DNA of 26,241 bases from an uncultured Eubacteriales bacterium. GTDB taxonomy: Bacteria > Bacillota > Clostridia > Christensenellales > CAG-138. Below are positions 7,581-16,028 of this stretch, piece by piece. Below the pieces are notes generated by a model, which was not told the DNA's origin, did not search any database, and was given only the letters and a program-made list of their open reading frames with translations. How positions within the stretch are numbered: position 1 is the first letter of the stretch; every line of letters starts with the position of its first letter. The stretch is taken from contig URFJ01000011.1 in NCBI GenBank assembly GCA_900547135.1, positions 1 through 26,241 on the forward strand, given 5' to 3'. Both the position numbers and the translations under genes were made by a program.

Positions 7581-9647
7581 TTATTTTTTGTTTTTCCGGT
7601 TACTCTCAGCTTGAGTTCCCCCATCACCGGATTTGTCCCCCGAAACGTTTTTCAGCACCGCTTCAAGTTCAGCTTCCCTTTGACGTCTCAGCTCCTCCTC
7701 TTCTTCCTGTTCGCGCTTGTTCCTTTCGGCTATGTCGCGCTCCCGCATATCCTGCTTTTCCTTATAAGAGACAAGGTTTACATCTTCACCTTTGTACATG
7801 GCCTCAAATTCCTCGCCTGTCATTCTCTCATATTCCATCAAAGCATCGGCTACGCGGTTAAGCGCGTCCATATCGGACGAAACTATCTCTTTAGCGCGCT
7901 CGAACTGCTCGTCAAGGATTGAACGCACCTCGTAATCCACCTTAGCGGCAAGGTCCTCGGAAAAATTGCGCATATGGCCCAAGTCCCTTCCTATAAATAC
8001 CTCGGACTGCCCGCCAAGGAATATAGGCCCTATCTTATCGCTCATGCCATATTCCACAACCATGCTTCTTGCCGTCTCGCTCGCGCGCTGAAGGTCATTG
8101 TATGCCCCCGTGCTAATATCCGGCATGGCAATGGTTTCAGCCGCGCGTCCTCCAAGCGTCATTGCAATTTCATCAAGCAGCTTATGCTTTGTCATATGCG
8201 TCCTATCCCGCTCGGGAAGGGTCATCGTATATCCCGCCGCCATCCCTCGCGGTATAATGGAAACCTCATGCAGAGGGTCGCACCCGGGCAGCTTCATAGC
8301 TATTATCGCGTGTCCCGCTTCATGGTAAGCAGTGGTGCGTTTGTCCTCCTGCGTCATTACCCTGCTCTTTTTCTCGGGTCCCATAATAACCCTTGAGATG
8401 GATTCCTCAATCTCATCCATCGATATCTTTTCTTTTCCGAATCTTGCAGCCAATATCGCGCTTTCATTAAGCACGTTTTCAAGGTCGGCGCCCGTAAACC
8501 CTGGCGTTGAACGCGCAATTACGCTTAAATCGACATCATCCTCAAACGGCTTGCCCTTTGCGTGTACCTTTAGTATCTCCTCGCGTCCTCTTACATCCGG
8601 ATAGTTTACGGTTATCCTCCTGTCAAACCTGCCTGGGCGCAGCAGCGCCGGATCAAGTATATCAAGCCGGTTGGTCGCTGAGATGACAATTATGCCCTCA
8701 TTTGCTGAAAATCCATCCATCTCAACGAGAAGCTGGTTCAGCGTCTGTTCACGTTCATCGTGTCCGCCACCCATACCTGAACCCCTCTGCCGGCCGACAG
8801 CGTCTATCTCATCGATAAAAACTATGGATGGAGCGCACTTTTTAGCCGTGTTAAACAGGTCTCGCACTCTGCTTGCGCCGACGCCGACGAACATCTCCAC
8901 AAAGTCTGAACCCGATATAGCAAAAAACGGTACATTGGCCTCGCCTGCCGCAGCCTTTGCTAAAAGAGTTTTTCCGGTCCCTGGTGGGCCGACCAGCAGC
9001 ACGCCCTTTGGTATCCTGGCTCCCATCTTTGTGAAGCGCTTTGGGTTTCTCAGGAAGTCTACAACCTCTTTTAACTCGTTTTTCTCTTCGTCGGCTCCCG
9101 CTACATTTGCAAACGTTATATTTTGTGGGTTTCCGATCGTTGCCTTAGCGCGACTCTTTGCAAAGCTTGATATCTGGCGTCCGCCCGTCTGCGAACGCAT
9201 CATGAAATAATACAGCAAAACCACAGCCCCAATTATTATTATGTAGGGCAGGATCATCTGGAACAGCGAAACGCCCTCCGGCTGGTTTGTCCTGTATTCA
9301 AACGGATAATCCGACGTGGTAACCTGATTCGGATCCTTGCCGGTAGTTTCTGAGATTATAACGGCCATGTCCGCCGCTAATGTTTCAGTAGACGGTATAT
9401 TGCAATAAAAATCTACTTTGCCCTTGTCAAAAAACTGCTCGGCCGTATATTGCGAATCAGCGTTCAGCCCATACAGCACGTCCGACTGAATCTGAATGGC
9501 CTGCACCCTTCCTTCTTTTACATAAGTCAAGAAATCCTTATATGTAATTAGTTCAGGCTGCTCTGTAAACACATCGCTGCCGATAAGCAGTATAACTACA
9601 AGGCCGATAACAGCTACAAATAATAGCATTCCGCCAAACTTCTTCAA
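7581..9647 (-). CDS. ftsH: ATP-dependent zinc metalloprotease FtsH
   Basis: A membrane-anchored hexameric AAA+ protease of 688 residues that degrades misfolded membrane proteins and short-lived regulators. Order: membrane segment at about residues 6-24, an extracytoplasmic domain, a second membrane segment at about 130-149, Walker A GPPGTGKT at about 220-227, Walker B IVFIDEID, second region of homology with NRLDILDPALLRPGRFDRR, then the zinc site HEAGH at about 442-446. The C-terminus is a charged tail rich in Glu, Arg and Lys. The start chosen is TTG 9647 because AGGAGG lies 6 bases before it and the protein then opens with KKFGG; a TTG at 9683 has a poorly placed box. It is monocistronic, judging by its own promoter and terminator. 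Confidence 0.96.
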   Translation of the reverse strand: MKKFGGMLLFVAVIGLVVILLIGSDVFTEQPELITYKDFLTYVKEGRVQAIQIQSDVLYGLNADSQYTAEQFFDKGKVDFYCNIPSTETLAADMAVIISETTGKDPNQVTTSDYPFEYRTNQPEGVSLFQMILPYIIIIGAVVLLYYFMMRSQTGGRQISSFAKSRAKATIGNPQNITFANVAGADEEKNELKEVVDFLRNPKRFTKMGARIPKGVLLVGPPGTGKTLLAKAAAGEANVPFFAISGSDFVEMFVGVGASRVRDLFNTAKKCAPSIVFIDEIDAVGRQRGSGMGGGHDEREQTLNQLLVEMDGFSANEGIIVISATNRLDILDPALLRPGRFDRRITVNYPDVRGREEILKVHAKGKPFEDDVDLSVIARSTPGFTGADLENVLNESAILAARFGKEKISMDEIEESISRVIMGPEKKSRVMTQEDKRTTAYHEAGHAIIAMKLPGCDPLHEVSIIPRGMAAGYTMTLPERDRTHMTKHKLLDEIAMTLGGRAAETIAMPDISTGAYNDLQRASETARSMVVEYGMSDKIGPIFLGGQSEVFIGRDLGHMRNFSEDLAAKVDYEVRSILDEQFERAKEIVSSDMDALNRVADALMEYERMTGEEFEAMYKGEDVNLVSYKEKQDMRERDIAERNKREQEEEEELRRQREAELEAVLKNVSGDKSGDGGTQAESNRKNKK

Positions 9648-9701
9648 GTTTAACCTCCTATTGTTGCGGATTGTGCAAAACAATTCTCCAACTATCTTAT
9701 G

Positions 9702-9730
9702 ATACTACCATAAATGGCAAAGCTATTCAA
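9702..9730 (-). promoter_or_regulatory. Probable ftsH promoter
   Basis: On the minus strand TTGAAT (9725-9730), 17 bases, TAGTAT (9702-9707). Expected start near 9695, about 48 bases before the TTG start codon of ftsH. Both boxes match the consensus at four or five positions. Confidence 0.45.
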
Positions 9731-9832
9731 AGGGGTTTACAGTCTTTTTCACAAAGCTCAGGTGAAAAAAATGTGAACTTGACCGTATCCGATCATACAG
9801 CTGAAAGCATTACCTGCTAAAGGCCAGCGGGA

Positions 9833-11227
9833 TTATACAGCGTCCGCTTCAGCAATATCCCTACCGCCCCCATTTTTTACAGGCTGAATCCATTTCATGC
9901 TTAAATAGCGCCTTATGCACAGCACATTCTTTAATAGATCCTCGCATAGGAGCATTATGACGTAAACCCAGATAAACGGCATATTCAAAATCAGACCGCA
10001 CACCGCGGTAATGGGCAATGCCAAAAGCCATAGCGACAGCAAGTCATATTTCATGCCTGTCTTCGTGTCGCCGCCGGCTCTGAATATGCCTACGACGCTT
10101 ACATACGGTATGTTTCTTAATCCCATTTCCAGCCCGTAAATCAACAGCAGGATAGATGCTGTATTATGTACCTCAGTAGCAATGTTAAATATACTGAGTA
10201 TTGGATTGCGGAGCAGAATTACCATTGCGCCTACCACTACGGCCAACACCGGGACAAGCAGCAAGAACCGCTTGGAGTATTGCTTCGCCTCCTCTATATC
10301 GCCCGCTCCCACGCGCTTTGCAATCATAACGTTACATGCGTTGCATATACCAATGAAAAACACAAATGATATATTTTCCACCGTTCTGAATATGGTCAGC
10401 GCAGAGTAGTTGCCTGTACCCATGCGCCCAAACACCGCATTATAGCCCATCACCCCCAGGGCCCAAAGCGTTTCGTTTATAAGCACAGGCGAGGCCCGCT
10501 GGAAAAATTCTGCTACAAACTCCTTTGAGATGCTGAACATCTTCTTTATCGGAGGTATCAGCACATTCTTTTTAAATATGGATATAACGAGCATGAGAAT
10601 AGGGGAGAACAAGCCTGATATCGTGGTCGCAAGCGCGGCACCTTCAACTCCCATGGCTGGGAATCCAAACTTACCGAATATCAGCACATAGTTAAGTATT
10701 ACGTTTATGGCAACCGCTACAGCTCCTGATACTACGGGAAGCTTTACCTCCTCGGTAGACCTAAGAACTATGGAAAAGGTCTGGCTCAGCGCAACGCCAA
10801 TGTATGAAAAACATGCGATTTTAATATATCTTGCCCCCTCGGCAATCGCAACCTGGTCGTTTGAAAAGATCCCTATAACACCGCTTGGGAACATGAAAAC
10901 TATTATGCTCAATATCAGCGCTATTGGAATATTGCATATCAGCATCATGCCGTAAGCGCGGGATATGCCGTCGCGGTCTCCGCGGCCCCAGTATTGGGCT
11001 ATAAATACAGCCCCGCCCGACGCTATTCCAAACATCGCTATGTTAACAAAAAAGGCTACCTGAGACGCTATTCCAACCGCAGCGATGGATAAATCTCCGA
11101 GCTGGCCTATCATAAGTGTATCCACCAGGGACAGTGATGTGGTAAGAAGGTTCTGAAAAGCTATCGGCAACGCCAGCCGAAGCATTGACTTCCAAAAGCT
11201 CTTATCATCAAACATTCTTAGTTTCAT
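9833..11227 (-). CDS. MATE-family efflux transporter (second copy)
   Basis: A 464-residue membrane transporter of the MATE superfamily with twelve hydrophobic segments in two repeats. Recognisable stretches are ALPIAFQNLLTTSLSLVDT at the first helix, GQLGDLSIAAVG, AQYWGRGDRD, and FRAGGDTKTG in the second half. It differs clearly from the MATE protein at 4983-6437 and belongs to a different subgroup. The ATG at 11227 has GGAGGAG 7 bases upstream. Codons at the 3' end are polar (GGGRDIAEADAV), with no extra domain. It likely exports a cationic compound, but the substrate cannot be inferred. It precedes ftsH on the same strand, but 185 bases and a separate ftsH promoter argue against a shared operon. 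Confidence 0.92.
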   Translation of the reverse strand: MKLRMFDDKSFWKSMLRLALPIAFQNLLTTSLSLVDTLMIGQLGDLSIAAVGIASQVAFFVNIAMFGIASGGAVFIAQYWGRGDRDGISRAYGMMLICNIPIALILSIIVFMFPSGVIGIFSNDQVAIAEGARYIKIACFSYIGVALSQTFSIVLRSTEEVKLPVVSGAVAVAINVILNYVLIFGKFGFPAMGVEGAALATTISGLFSPILMLVISIFKKNVLIPPIKKMFSISKEFVAEFFQRASPVLINETLWALGVMGYNAVFGRMGTGNYSALTIFRTVENISFVFFIGICNACNVMIAKRVGAGDIEEAKQYSKRFLLLVPVLAVVVGAMVILLRNPILSIFNIATEVHNTASILLLIYGLEMGLRNIPYVSVVGIFRAGGDTKTGMKYDLLSLWLLALPITAVCGLILNMPFIWVYVIMLLCEDLLKNVLCIRRYLSMKWIQPVKNGGGRDIAEADAV

Positions 11228-11384
11228 TTTGCGTCTCCTCCATTCTTGAATACTTCGCTCTGCTCCATGTGCAGCCTTGCGACTCCCTGCATGCGGACTC
11301 TATGCCAAGCAAGTCCCTTAAACATAAAATGGGACCCGACATGCGGCGCCAGGCCCCAGGTTACAGTTTGTTTCCTTATATATA

Positions 11385-11567
11385 TCATGTGCATGACAGG
11401 ATAAGGCTCCTATATCTATAGCAGTTCAATATATTTCCTGTTTCAACGTCCAAATCCGGGCTGCTGGGATAAACGCATAGCATATCCCCCTCGCACGTAA
11501 TTGGACACTTGGCCTGTCCTGTAACGCTCATCCGGCATTGCGCTGTTTCCGCCGCCCCACGCTTCAT
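11385..11567 (-). CDS. Possible small cysteine-containing protein, 60 aa
   Basis: An open frame of 60 residues with six cysteines (positions 11, 21, 25, 31, 49 and 59) and the stretch GQAKCPITCEGDMLCVYP. AAGGAG lies 9 bases before the ATG at 11567. I do not recognise a family. The spaced cysteines and ribosome-binding site are for it; the odd C-terminus and the absence of a visible promoter are against it. The rest of the gap between the MATE gene and nrdG (11,228-11,732) otherwise holds only the nrdG terminator and some short GC-rich inverted repeats. Confidence 0.35.
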   Translation of the reverse strand: MKRGAAETAQCRMSVTGQAKCPITCEGDMLCVYPSSPDLDVETGNILNCYRYRSLILSCT

Positions 11568-11659
11568 CTACAATTTCTCCTTGCAAAAACTCATTTCATC
11601 CTAATATATCAGATTTAAAACTATATGTCACGCATTAGGCATCATATATTGTATTGACG

Positions 11660-11697
11660 AATTAAACGTAAAGGCGGCTCTTTAACCAGAACCGCCT
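11660..11697 (-). terminator. Terminator of the nrdD-nrdG operon
   Basis: On the minus strand AGGCGGTTCT (11688-11697) pairs with AGAGCCGCCT (11672-11681) with one G-U pair, followed by TTACGTTTAATT. It lies about 35 bases after the nrdG stop. Confidence 0.75.
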
Positions 11698-11732
11698 CGT
11701 ATGTAAAATCCAAATCAGCCTCAACCCATTTC

Positions 11733-12425
11733 TTAGTCTGATATGATTCGCGGCTGCAATTCCCTTAACGCATCTAAGTTACATTCTATATCCTTTTTTG
11801 TCAGGGCTTTAATGCAACGCAGCCTTTTTTCGTCCTCCGGTTTATAGAAAACAGGCATTTTGAAATAGTTCAGCCTCCAACGCGGTTTATAAGGAACCCT
11901 GCCCATTAGGTCTTGAAGCATTTCAAAAGTCATTCCGGGATACAGCGTCGTCCTTGCTTCATATTCTACCCCTGATTCTTCCAATATGCCAATGGTGTCC
12001 ATTACCTTGTCAAAGCCGTTTTCAATACCGCATACTTCCTCATAATCATGTGGCAAAGCCTTTACATCCACCGCCACATAGTCAAGCAGGCAGGCTTCTA
12101 TAAGCCCCTTAACAACTGACGGATGCTGGCCGTTTGTGTCGATCTTGAGCCTGTATTCCATCAAGCGCAATAGGTACAGAAATTCCGGAAGGCGTCTTTG
12201 CATTGTCGGCTCGCCGCCGCTTATAACAACGCCTTCAAGCAAACCCTGGCGCCTTTTCAGAAAATCTAAAGCATTCTTTTCGCTAATAGCTTGGCCGTCC
12301 GATTTAATCAGGCCGCGGTTATGACAGTAAAAACAATCGAAATCGCATCCCATTGTAAATAATACACAGCTCAGAAGGCCCGGAAAGTCTATTGTGCTGC
12401 TCCTTTGAATGCCGCCGAATATCAC
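11733..12425 (-). CDS. nrdG: Anaerobic ribonucleoside-triphosphate reductase activating protein (radical SAM)
   Basis: A 230-residue radical-SAM enzyme that installs the glycyl radical on NrdD using a [4Fe-4S] cluster and S-adenosylmethionine. The cluster motif is CDFDCFYC (Cys27, Cys31, Cys34, the CX3CX2C pattern), followed by the SAM-binding stretch VVISGGEPTMQ. Length matches the longer NrdG class found in strict anaerobes. The GTG start overlaps the nrdD stop by 4 bases (GTGA), with GAGGAG inside the end of nrdD about 10 bases upstream, so translation is coupled. It is followed by a terminator at 11,660. Function is well supported by the adjacent nrdD. Confidence 0.95.
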   Translation of the reverse strand: MIFGGIQRSSTIDFPGLLSCVLFTMGCDFDCFYCHNRGLIKSDGQAISEKNALDFLKRRQGLLEGVVISGGEPTMQRRLPEFLYLLRLMEYRLKIDTNGQHPSVVKGLIEACLLDYVAVDVKALPHDYEEVCGIENGFDKVMDTIGILEESGVEYEARTTLYPGMTFEMLQDLMGRVPYKPRWRLNYFKMPVFYKPEDEKRLRCIKALTKKDIECNLDALRELQPRIISD

Positions 12426-14518
12426 GCGCCCAGCTCCTCGTTCCTTATTACATACTTTATGCGCTCGTTATACTCCTCCTGCTTACCCTTGTGGAAGTTC
12501 TGGACCGGTCTAAGATAGCCTACAACACGACTCCATACCTCGGTTTCCATCCCGCAGTCGGGACATGCGTACGACTCCCCGTTTATATATCCATGATCCG
12601 GGCACACGGAAAACGTTGGCGTCAGGGATAGATATGGAAGCTTATAATTGCTAAAGGCTTTACGGATAAGCCGCTTTGCTATATCCGTATCCTTTACCTG
12701 CTCTCCAAGGTACAGGTGCAGCACGGTTCCGCCGGTATACTTGCACTGCAGCTCCTCCTGAAGCTCCAGCGTTTCAAAAATATCATCGGTAAACCCAACG
12801 GGAAGATGCGTTGAATTCGTGTAGTAGGGGGCGTCCTTGCCCGCTGTTATAATATTAGGATACCTCTTTTTGTCCAGCTGGGCGAGGCTGTAGCTTGTGC
12901 CCTCGGCAGGCGTTGCCTCAAGGTTGTAGACGTGCCCGGTTTCATCCTGGAATCTTGATATGGCGTCTCTCATGAAATCAAGGATCCTCAGGGCAAAGCC
13001 CCTTCCCTCTTCTGTTGTAATATCCTTGCCCATGAAGTTAAGGCAGGCCTCGTTCATCCCAATAAGCCCTATCGTATTAAAATGGTTGTACCAGTAATCG
13101 CCTGTACGCTCCTTTACATTTTTGAGGTAATGGGCTGAGTAGGGATACATTCCTCTTTCGGTCTGTTCCTCTATTGTTTTGCGTTTAATCTCCAAGCTTT
13201 CCTTGGCAACTTCCATGAGCCTTAGCAGACGCGATTTAAACTCAGCCTCATCCTTGGATAGATAACCCAGCCTTGGCATATTAAGCGTTACAACACCTAT
13301 GGAGCCTGTGAGCGGGTTTGAACCAAACAGTCCGCCTCCGCGTTTGCGAAGCTCGCCTGTGTTAAGCCTAAGCCTGCAGCACATTGAAAGAGCGTCCTCG
13401 GGCGACAGGTCTGAGCTTACATAGTTTGAAAAATATGGAATGCCATACTTACAGGTTATCTCCATAAACCTGTCTATAACGGGGCTGTCCCAATCAAAGT
13501 CCTTTGTTACATTTATTGTAGGAATTGGGAAGGTAAACACCCTGCCCTTCTTATCTCCCTCCATCATGACCTCGCAGAATGCCAGATTTATCATATCCAT
13601 TTCATTTTGGAATTCTCCATAGGTTGCATCCTGGGGTACTCCTCCGATTATTACAGCTTGATCCTTAAGTGTGCGTGGAGGCTTAATATCAAACGTCAGG
13701 TTTGAAAACGGACATTGGAATCCTACGCGCGTAGGCACGTTGAGGTTAAAGATAAACTCCTGCAGGGCCTGCTTTACCGTCCTGTAATCAAGGTTGTCGT
13801 AGCGTATAAAGGGAGCGCAATAGGTATCAAAGCTGCTCCACGCCTGGGCTCCGGCAGCCTCGCCCTGGGTGGTGAACGTAGAATTTACTATCTGTCCCAG
13901 AAAACTGCGCAGATGTTTGGCGGGGCCTGATTCAACCTTTCCTGGTACGCCCCCAAACCCGTCGACCAGCAGCTGCTTTAAATCCCAGCCAGCGCAGTAT
14001 GGGCCAAAAAGGCCAAGGTCATGTATATGCATATCTCCTGAGAGGTGCGCGTTTCTAATAGTCTCTGGATATATTTCATGAAGCCAGTACTGCTTTGTAA
14101 AGGTTTCCCTAATGTAGTTGTTCATTCCGTTTATGGATTTTTGCGCGTTTGCGTTTTCCTTTATCCGCCAGTCATTATCTCCCAGATAGTTGGAAAACAT
14201 CTCTATAGTAGCCCCGATAAGCGCATTGGCCTCCCTTGCGCTACGGCGTTTTTCGCGGTAAAGTATATACGCCTTAGATGTTCTAGCGTGTCCATTTTCT
14301 ATCAGCACCTTTTCAACAAGATCCTGTATTGATTCCACATCCACTTGGCCGTCAGGATAAAGCTCCTCAGCCAATGCCAGCACCTTGCGTGTTAGGTCCT
14401 CGGCCTTATCCCAATCGTTTCCTCCCACAGCGTTTGCCGCCTTAAATATTGCGCGTGTTATCTTTTCAGGTTGAAACGAAACTATATTCCCACTTCGTTT
14501 GCGAATAGTTGTAAACAT
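12422..14518 (-). CDS. nrdD: Anaerobic (class III) ribonucleoside-triphosphate reductase
   Basis: A 698-residue glycyl-radical enzyme that reduces ribonucleotides to deoxyribonucleotides without oxygen. Residues 1-95 form an ATP-cone allosteric domain (SFQPEKITRAIFKA and following). The central catalytic barrel contains STFTTQGEAAGAQAW and the CCRLRLNTGELRKRGGGLFG region. The C-terminus has the zinc site CPDH with SYACPDC (Cys639, Cys652 and Cys655, possibly His642) and the glycyl-radical loop RVVGYLRPVQNF with Gly667. All catalytic elements look intact. ATG 14518 is preceded by AAGGGG. It heads the nrdD-nrdG operon with a strong promoter and an NrdR-like box upstream. Confidence 0.97.
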   Translation of the reverse strand: MFTTIRKRSGNIVSFQPEKITRAIFKAANAVGGNDWDKAEDLTRKVLALAEELYPDGQVDVESIQDLVEKVLIENGHARTSKAYILYREKRRSAREANALIGATIEMFSNYLGDNDWRIKENANAQKSINGMNNYIRETFTKQYWLHEIYPETIRNAHLSGDMHIHDLGLFGPYCAGWDLKQLLVDGFGGVPGKVESGPAKHLRSFLGQIVNSTFTTQGEAAGAQAWSSFDTYCAPFIRYDNLDYRTVKQALQEFIFNLNVPTRVGFQCPFSNLTFDIKPPRTLKDQAVIIGGVPQDATYGEFQNEMDMINLAFCEVMMEGDKKGRVFTFPIPTINVTKDFDWDSPVIDRFMEITCKYGIPYFSNYVSSDLSPEDALSMCCRLRLNTGELRKRGGGLFGSNPLTGSIGVVTLNMPRLGYLSKDEAEFKSRLLRLMEVAKESLEIKRKTIEEQTERGMYPYSAHYLKNVKERTGDYWYNHFNTIGLIGMNEACLNFMGKDITTEEGRGFALRILDFMRDAISRFQDETGHVYNLEATPAEGTSYSLAQLDKKRYPNIITAGKDAPYYTNSTHLPVGFTDDIFETLELQEELQCKYTGGTVLHLYLGEQVKDTDIAKRLIRKAFSNYKLPYLSLTPTFSVCPDHGYINGESYACPDCGMETEVWSRVVGYLRPVQNFHKGKQEEYNERIKYVIRNEELGA

Positions 14519-14534
14519 CAGATCATTCCCCTTG

Positions 14535-14590
14535 CCCTATATATTGTGGTCTTCATTTTGAATTGTACCATATGCGGTGTTCCTTTGCAA
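14535..14590 (-). promoter_or_regulatory. nrdD promoter with NrdR-box-like sequence
   Basis: The minus strand reads TTGCAA (14585-14590), 17 bases, TACAAT (14562-14567), a good promoter starting near 14,555. Just inside the transcript lies ACCACAATATATAGGG (14535-14550), which resembles the 16-base NrdR box (ACACWATATATWGTGT type) found before ribonucleotide reductase genes. A weaker similar sequence, ACAATATTTTGG, lies upstream of the -35 box. NrdR regulation is inference. Confidence 0.55.
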
Positions 14591-14680
14591 TAGTTAACCA
14601 AAATATTGTAATATATAATTAATCTAAAAACGTCTGCATTCAGACATTGTTCCTCCTACATTTAATGCGTGGCTAAATTT

Positions 14681-14697
14681 AAAATAGATTTATAATC
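14681..14697 (+). repeat. 17-bp direct repeat, copy 1 (left edge of accessory region)
   Basis: AAAATAGATTTATAATC occurs here and, identical, at 18222-18238. The match extends to about 19 bases if one extra A is allowed. The pair brackets the whole accessory segment with recombinase remnants and the secreted-protein cassette, as expected of an insertion duplication or attachment core. Confidence 0.5.
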
Positions 14698-14760
14698 CGC
14701 AGGTTTTTCAAACATAATGGACGGTACAGGCATGAATAAAGGCATTGATATTCCTTCGTC

Positions 14761-15006
14761 TCATATACCAAATCGGTTTAAGTTCGGGTGATGCCTCGGT
14801 CTAGTCCTACCTTGACAGCCATCCACCAAAGTTCGATCTACCCTATCAATAATGCGGTCGATGAATAGCATTTGGTTTTCTACATCAAAACGATCCCACT
14901 GTGCGCCTCCAAGCCCACCCCTGCGTATATTGCAAGTAAAAGCAAGCTGAATGGCATAACGCATTAAATAATCGTAGATCTCCGGCAGTTTCATAACTAA
15001 TATCAT
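14761..15006 (-). pseudogene. Tyrosine recombinase (integrase) fragment
   Basis: An 81-codon stretch whose first 60 residues look like the start of the catalytic domain of a Tn916-type integrase: LMRYAIQLAFTCNIRRGG, then GAQWDRFDVENQMLFIDR and RVDRTLVDG. The catalytic Arg of box I is probably the first or second Arg of the IRRGG run, but the usual following glutamate is replaced by glycine, and there is no His/Arg/Tyr half. The frame upstream (15,007-15,140) does not continue in recognisable integrase. It is a dead remnant of an earlier mobile element, unrelated in sequence to the integrase pseudogene at 19,097. Confidence 0.65.
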
Positions 15007-15143
15007 CGGTCAGGCGGATGTAATACCTGCCTTTTCCGGCAGAAGACTTCATAAAACTATACTTTGCCACTGAGTTGTTAGTCCATCTGCCTTTGCGGTT
15101 AGATACCATGATGGCAATAATTAAAGCGACACTTAGTGTAATA

Positions 15144-15295
15144 AAAAAGCGCATAAGCCGACAATTAACAGTCCGACTTATGCGCTCACAAAAATATTTT
15201 TGGATCATCCTCTCCATAGTGGGTGGCGGCACCATAATCGTGTGCGAGTAAAGCCAAACTGTCTGTTGTTGAAGCAATACATGATGTCACCTCCA
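15144..15295 (-). repeat. 152-bp leader repeat, copy 1 (degenerate)
   Basis: This aligns without gaps to 17112-17263 with 15 differences (about 90% identity). Read on the minus strand it has a perfect Shine-Dalgarno GGAGGTGA, an ATG at 15282, a short ORF ending at a premature TGA (15205-15282, 25 codons), and a 13-bp hairpin (15149-15185) followed by TTTTTT, a terminator. No intact gene follows this copy; downstream is the integrase fragment. It appears to be a duplicated or orphaned version of the leader in front of the secreted-protein gene. Confidence 0.75.
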
Positions 15296-15308
15296 TTTAT
15301 ATCAAGCG

Positions 15309-15336
15309 TTTGACAAGTATAGACGCCCTTGTCAAA
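15309..15336. repeat. Perfect 9-bp inverted repeat upstream of leader copy 1
   Basis: TTTGACAAG (15309-15317) and CTTGTCAAA (15328-15336) with a 10-base centre. A second nested pair, ATCAAGC (15301-15307) and GCTTGAT (15361-15367), surrounds it. It could be an operator or an element end. No gene overlaps it convincingly; a 24-codon basic ORF (15332-15406, minus) is present but weak. Confidence 0.4.
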
Positions 15337-15437
15337 TATAGAATCCTCTCTGGATTTGCCGCTTGATCTTCGTCCGACTTTTGGTGGTTACTTCATAGCG
15401 CGCCATTGATAAACGCCACCTGTTTCGCTTTGTGGCG

Positions 15438-15478
15438 GATAAGGCGGACAAGCCCCAAAAGTGCCTGCCCGCCTTATC
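15438..15478 (-). terminator. Strong hairpin after the lipoprotein gene
   Basis: GATAAGGCGG (15438-15447) pairs perfectly with CCGCCTTATC (15469-15478), with further pairing inside. It starts 11 bases after the lipoprotein stop on the minus strand. No T-tract follows, so it is either a weak terminator or a mRNA 3'-end stabiliser. Confidence 0.5.
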
Positions 15479-15488
15479 GACATGGCTG

Positions 15489-16028
15489 CTATCCGTTTTC
15501 CTGCTTCGCTGCATCCATCATTTGTCTGATCGTTTCGCTTGATAAGCTCTGACCGTTGCTGCCAGGGTGCAAGACCTCTTTGCACACAAGTACAGTCGCG
15601 CTATAAGTACCTATATTTTCGGGGCGTTCTACCTTAACAACCGCATATCCAACGTAGCTGTCGCCTTTTTTAATCAAAACCTCCAAAAAAGTTTTTGTTC
15701 CCGCCCATGGGGTCACCGGATCGGATGCCGACCAGTACTGCCAGTACGCATCTCCGGCTCCATCGATAACAAGATCTGAAACACGCCTAGGCTCATTGCC
15801 GTCCTGCACAAAGAAACTTCCGTCACAAGCGTGAATCTCGAAAACAAATTCTTCGCCATCCGATTCACAACGGATCAGCCCGTCTCCCCAGAAGGAAACC
15901 GCCGGCGACCAGCTGTCCGCAGGTTGGACCGCATCGCTGTCGATCAGTGTAATTTCCGAAGTGGAACCCGAACACCCCGAAAAGAAAAACAAGGTGCAAA
16001 GAAATACCAACGAAAGATTGCATTTCAC
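15489..16028 (-). CDS. Predicted lipoprotein, 179 aa, coupled to secreted hydrolase-like gene
   Basis: A lipoprotein with a short signal peptide (MKCNLSLVFLC then TLFFFSGC); the lipobox-like FSGC places lipid attachment at Cys19. The mature part is acidic, with no family I recognise; it has a Trp-rich stretch AYWQYWSASDPVTPW near the middle. It would be anchored to the outer face of the cytoplasmic membrane. The GTG start at 16028 overlaps the stop of the upstream secreted-protein gene by 4 bases, with GGGGGTG 8 bases before it, so the two are translationally coupled and made in a fixed ratio. A role as membrane-bound partner or immunity protein for the upstream product is inference from context only. 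Confidence 0.8.
   Translation of the reverse strand: MKCNLSLVFLCTLFFFSGCSGSTSEITLIDSDAVQPADSWSPAVSFWGDGLIRCESDGEEFVFEIHACDGSFFVQDGNEPRRVSDLVIDGAGDAYWQYWSASDPVTPWAGTKTFLEVLIKKGDSYVGYAVVKVERPENIGTYSATVLVCKEVLHPGSNGQSLSSETIRQMMDAAKQENG

Noticed and set aside
15332..15585. Short minus-strand frames after the lipoprotein gene, including a 24-residue basic peptide (15332-15406)
   Set aside because: They cross the strong hairpin at 15,438-15,478 or have only a weak GGTGG box; not enough support.
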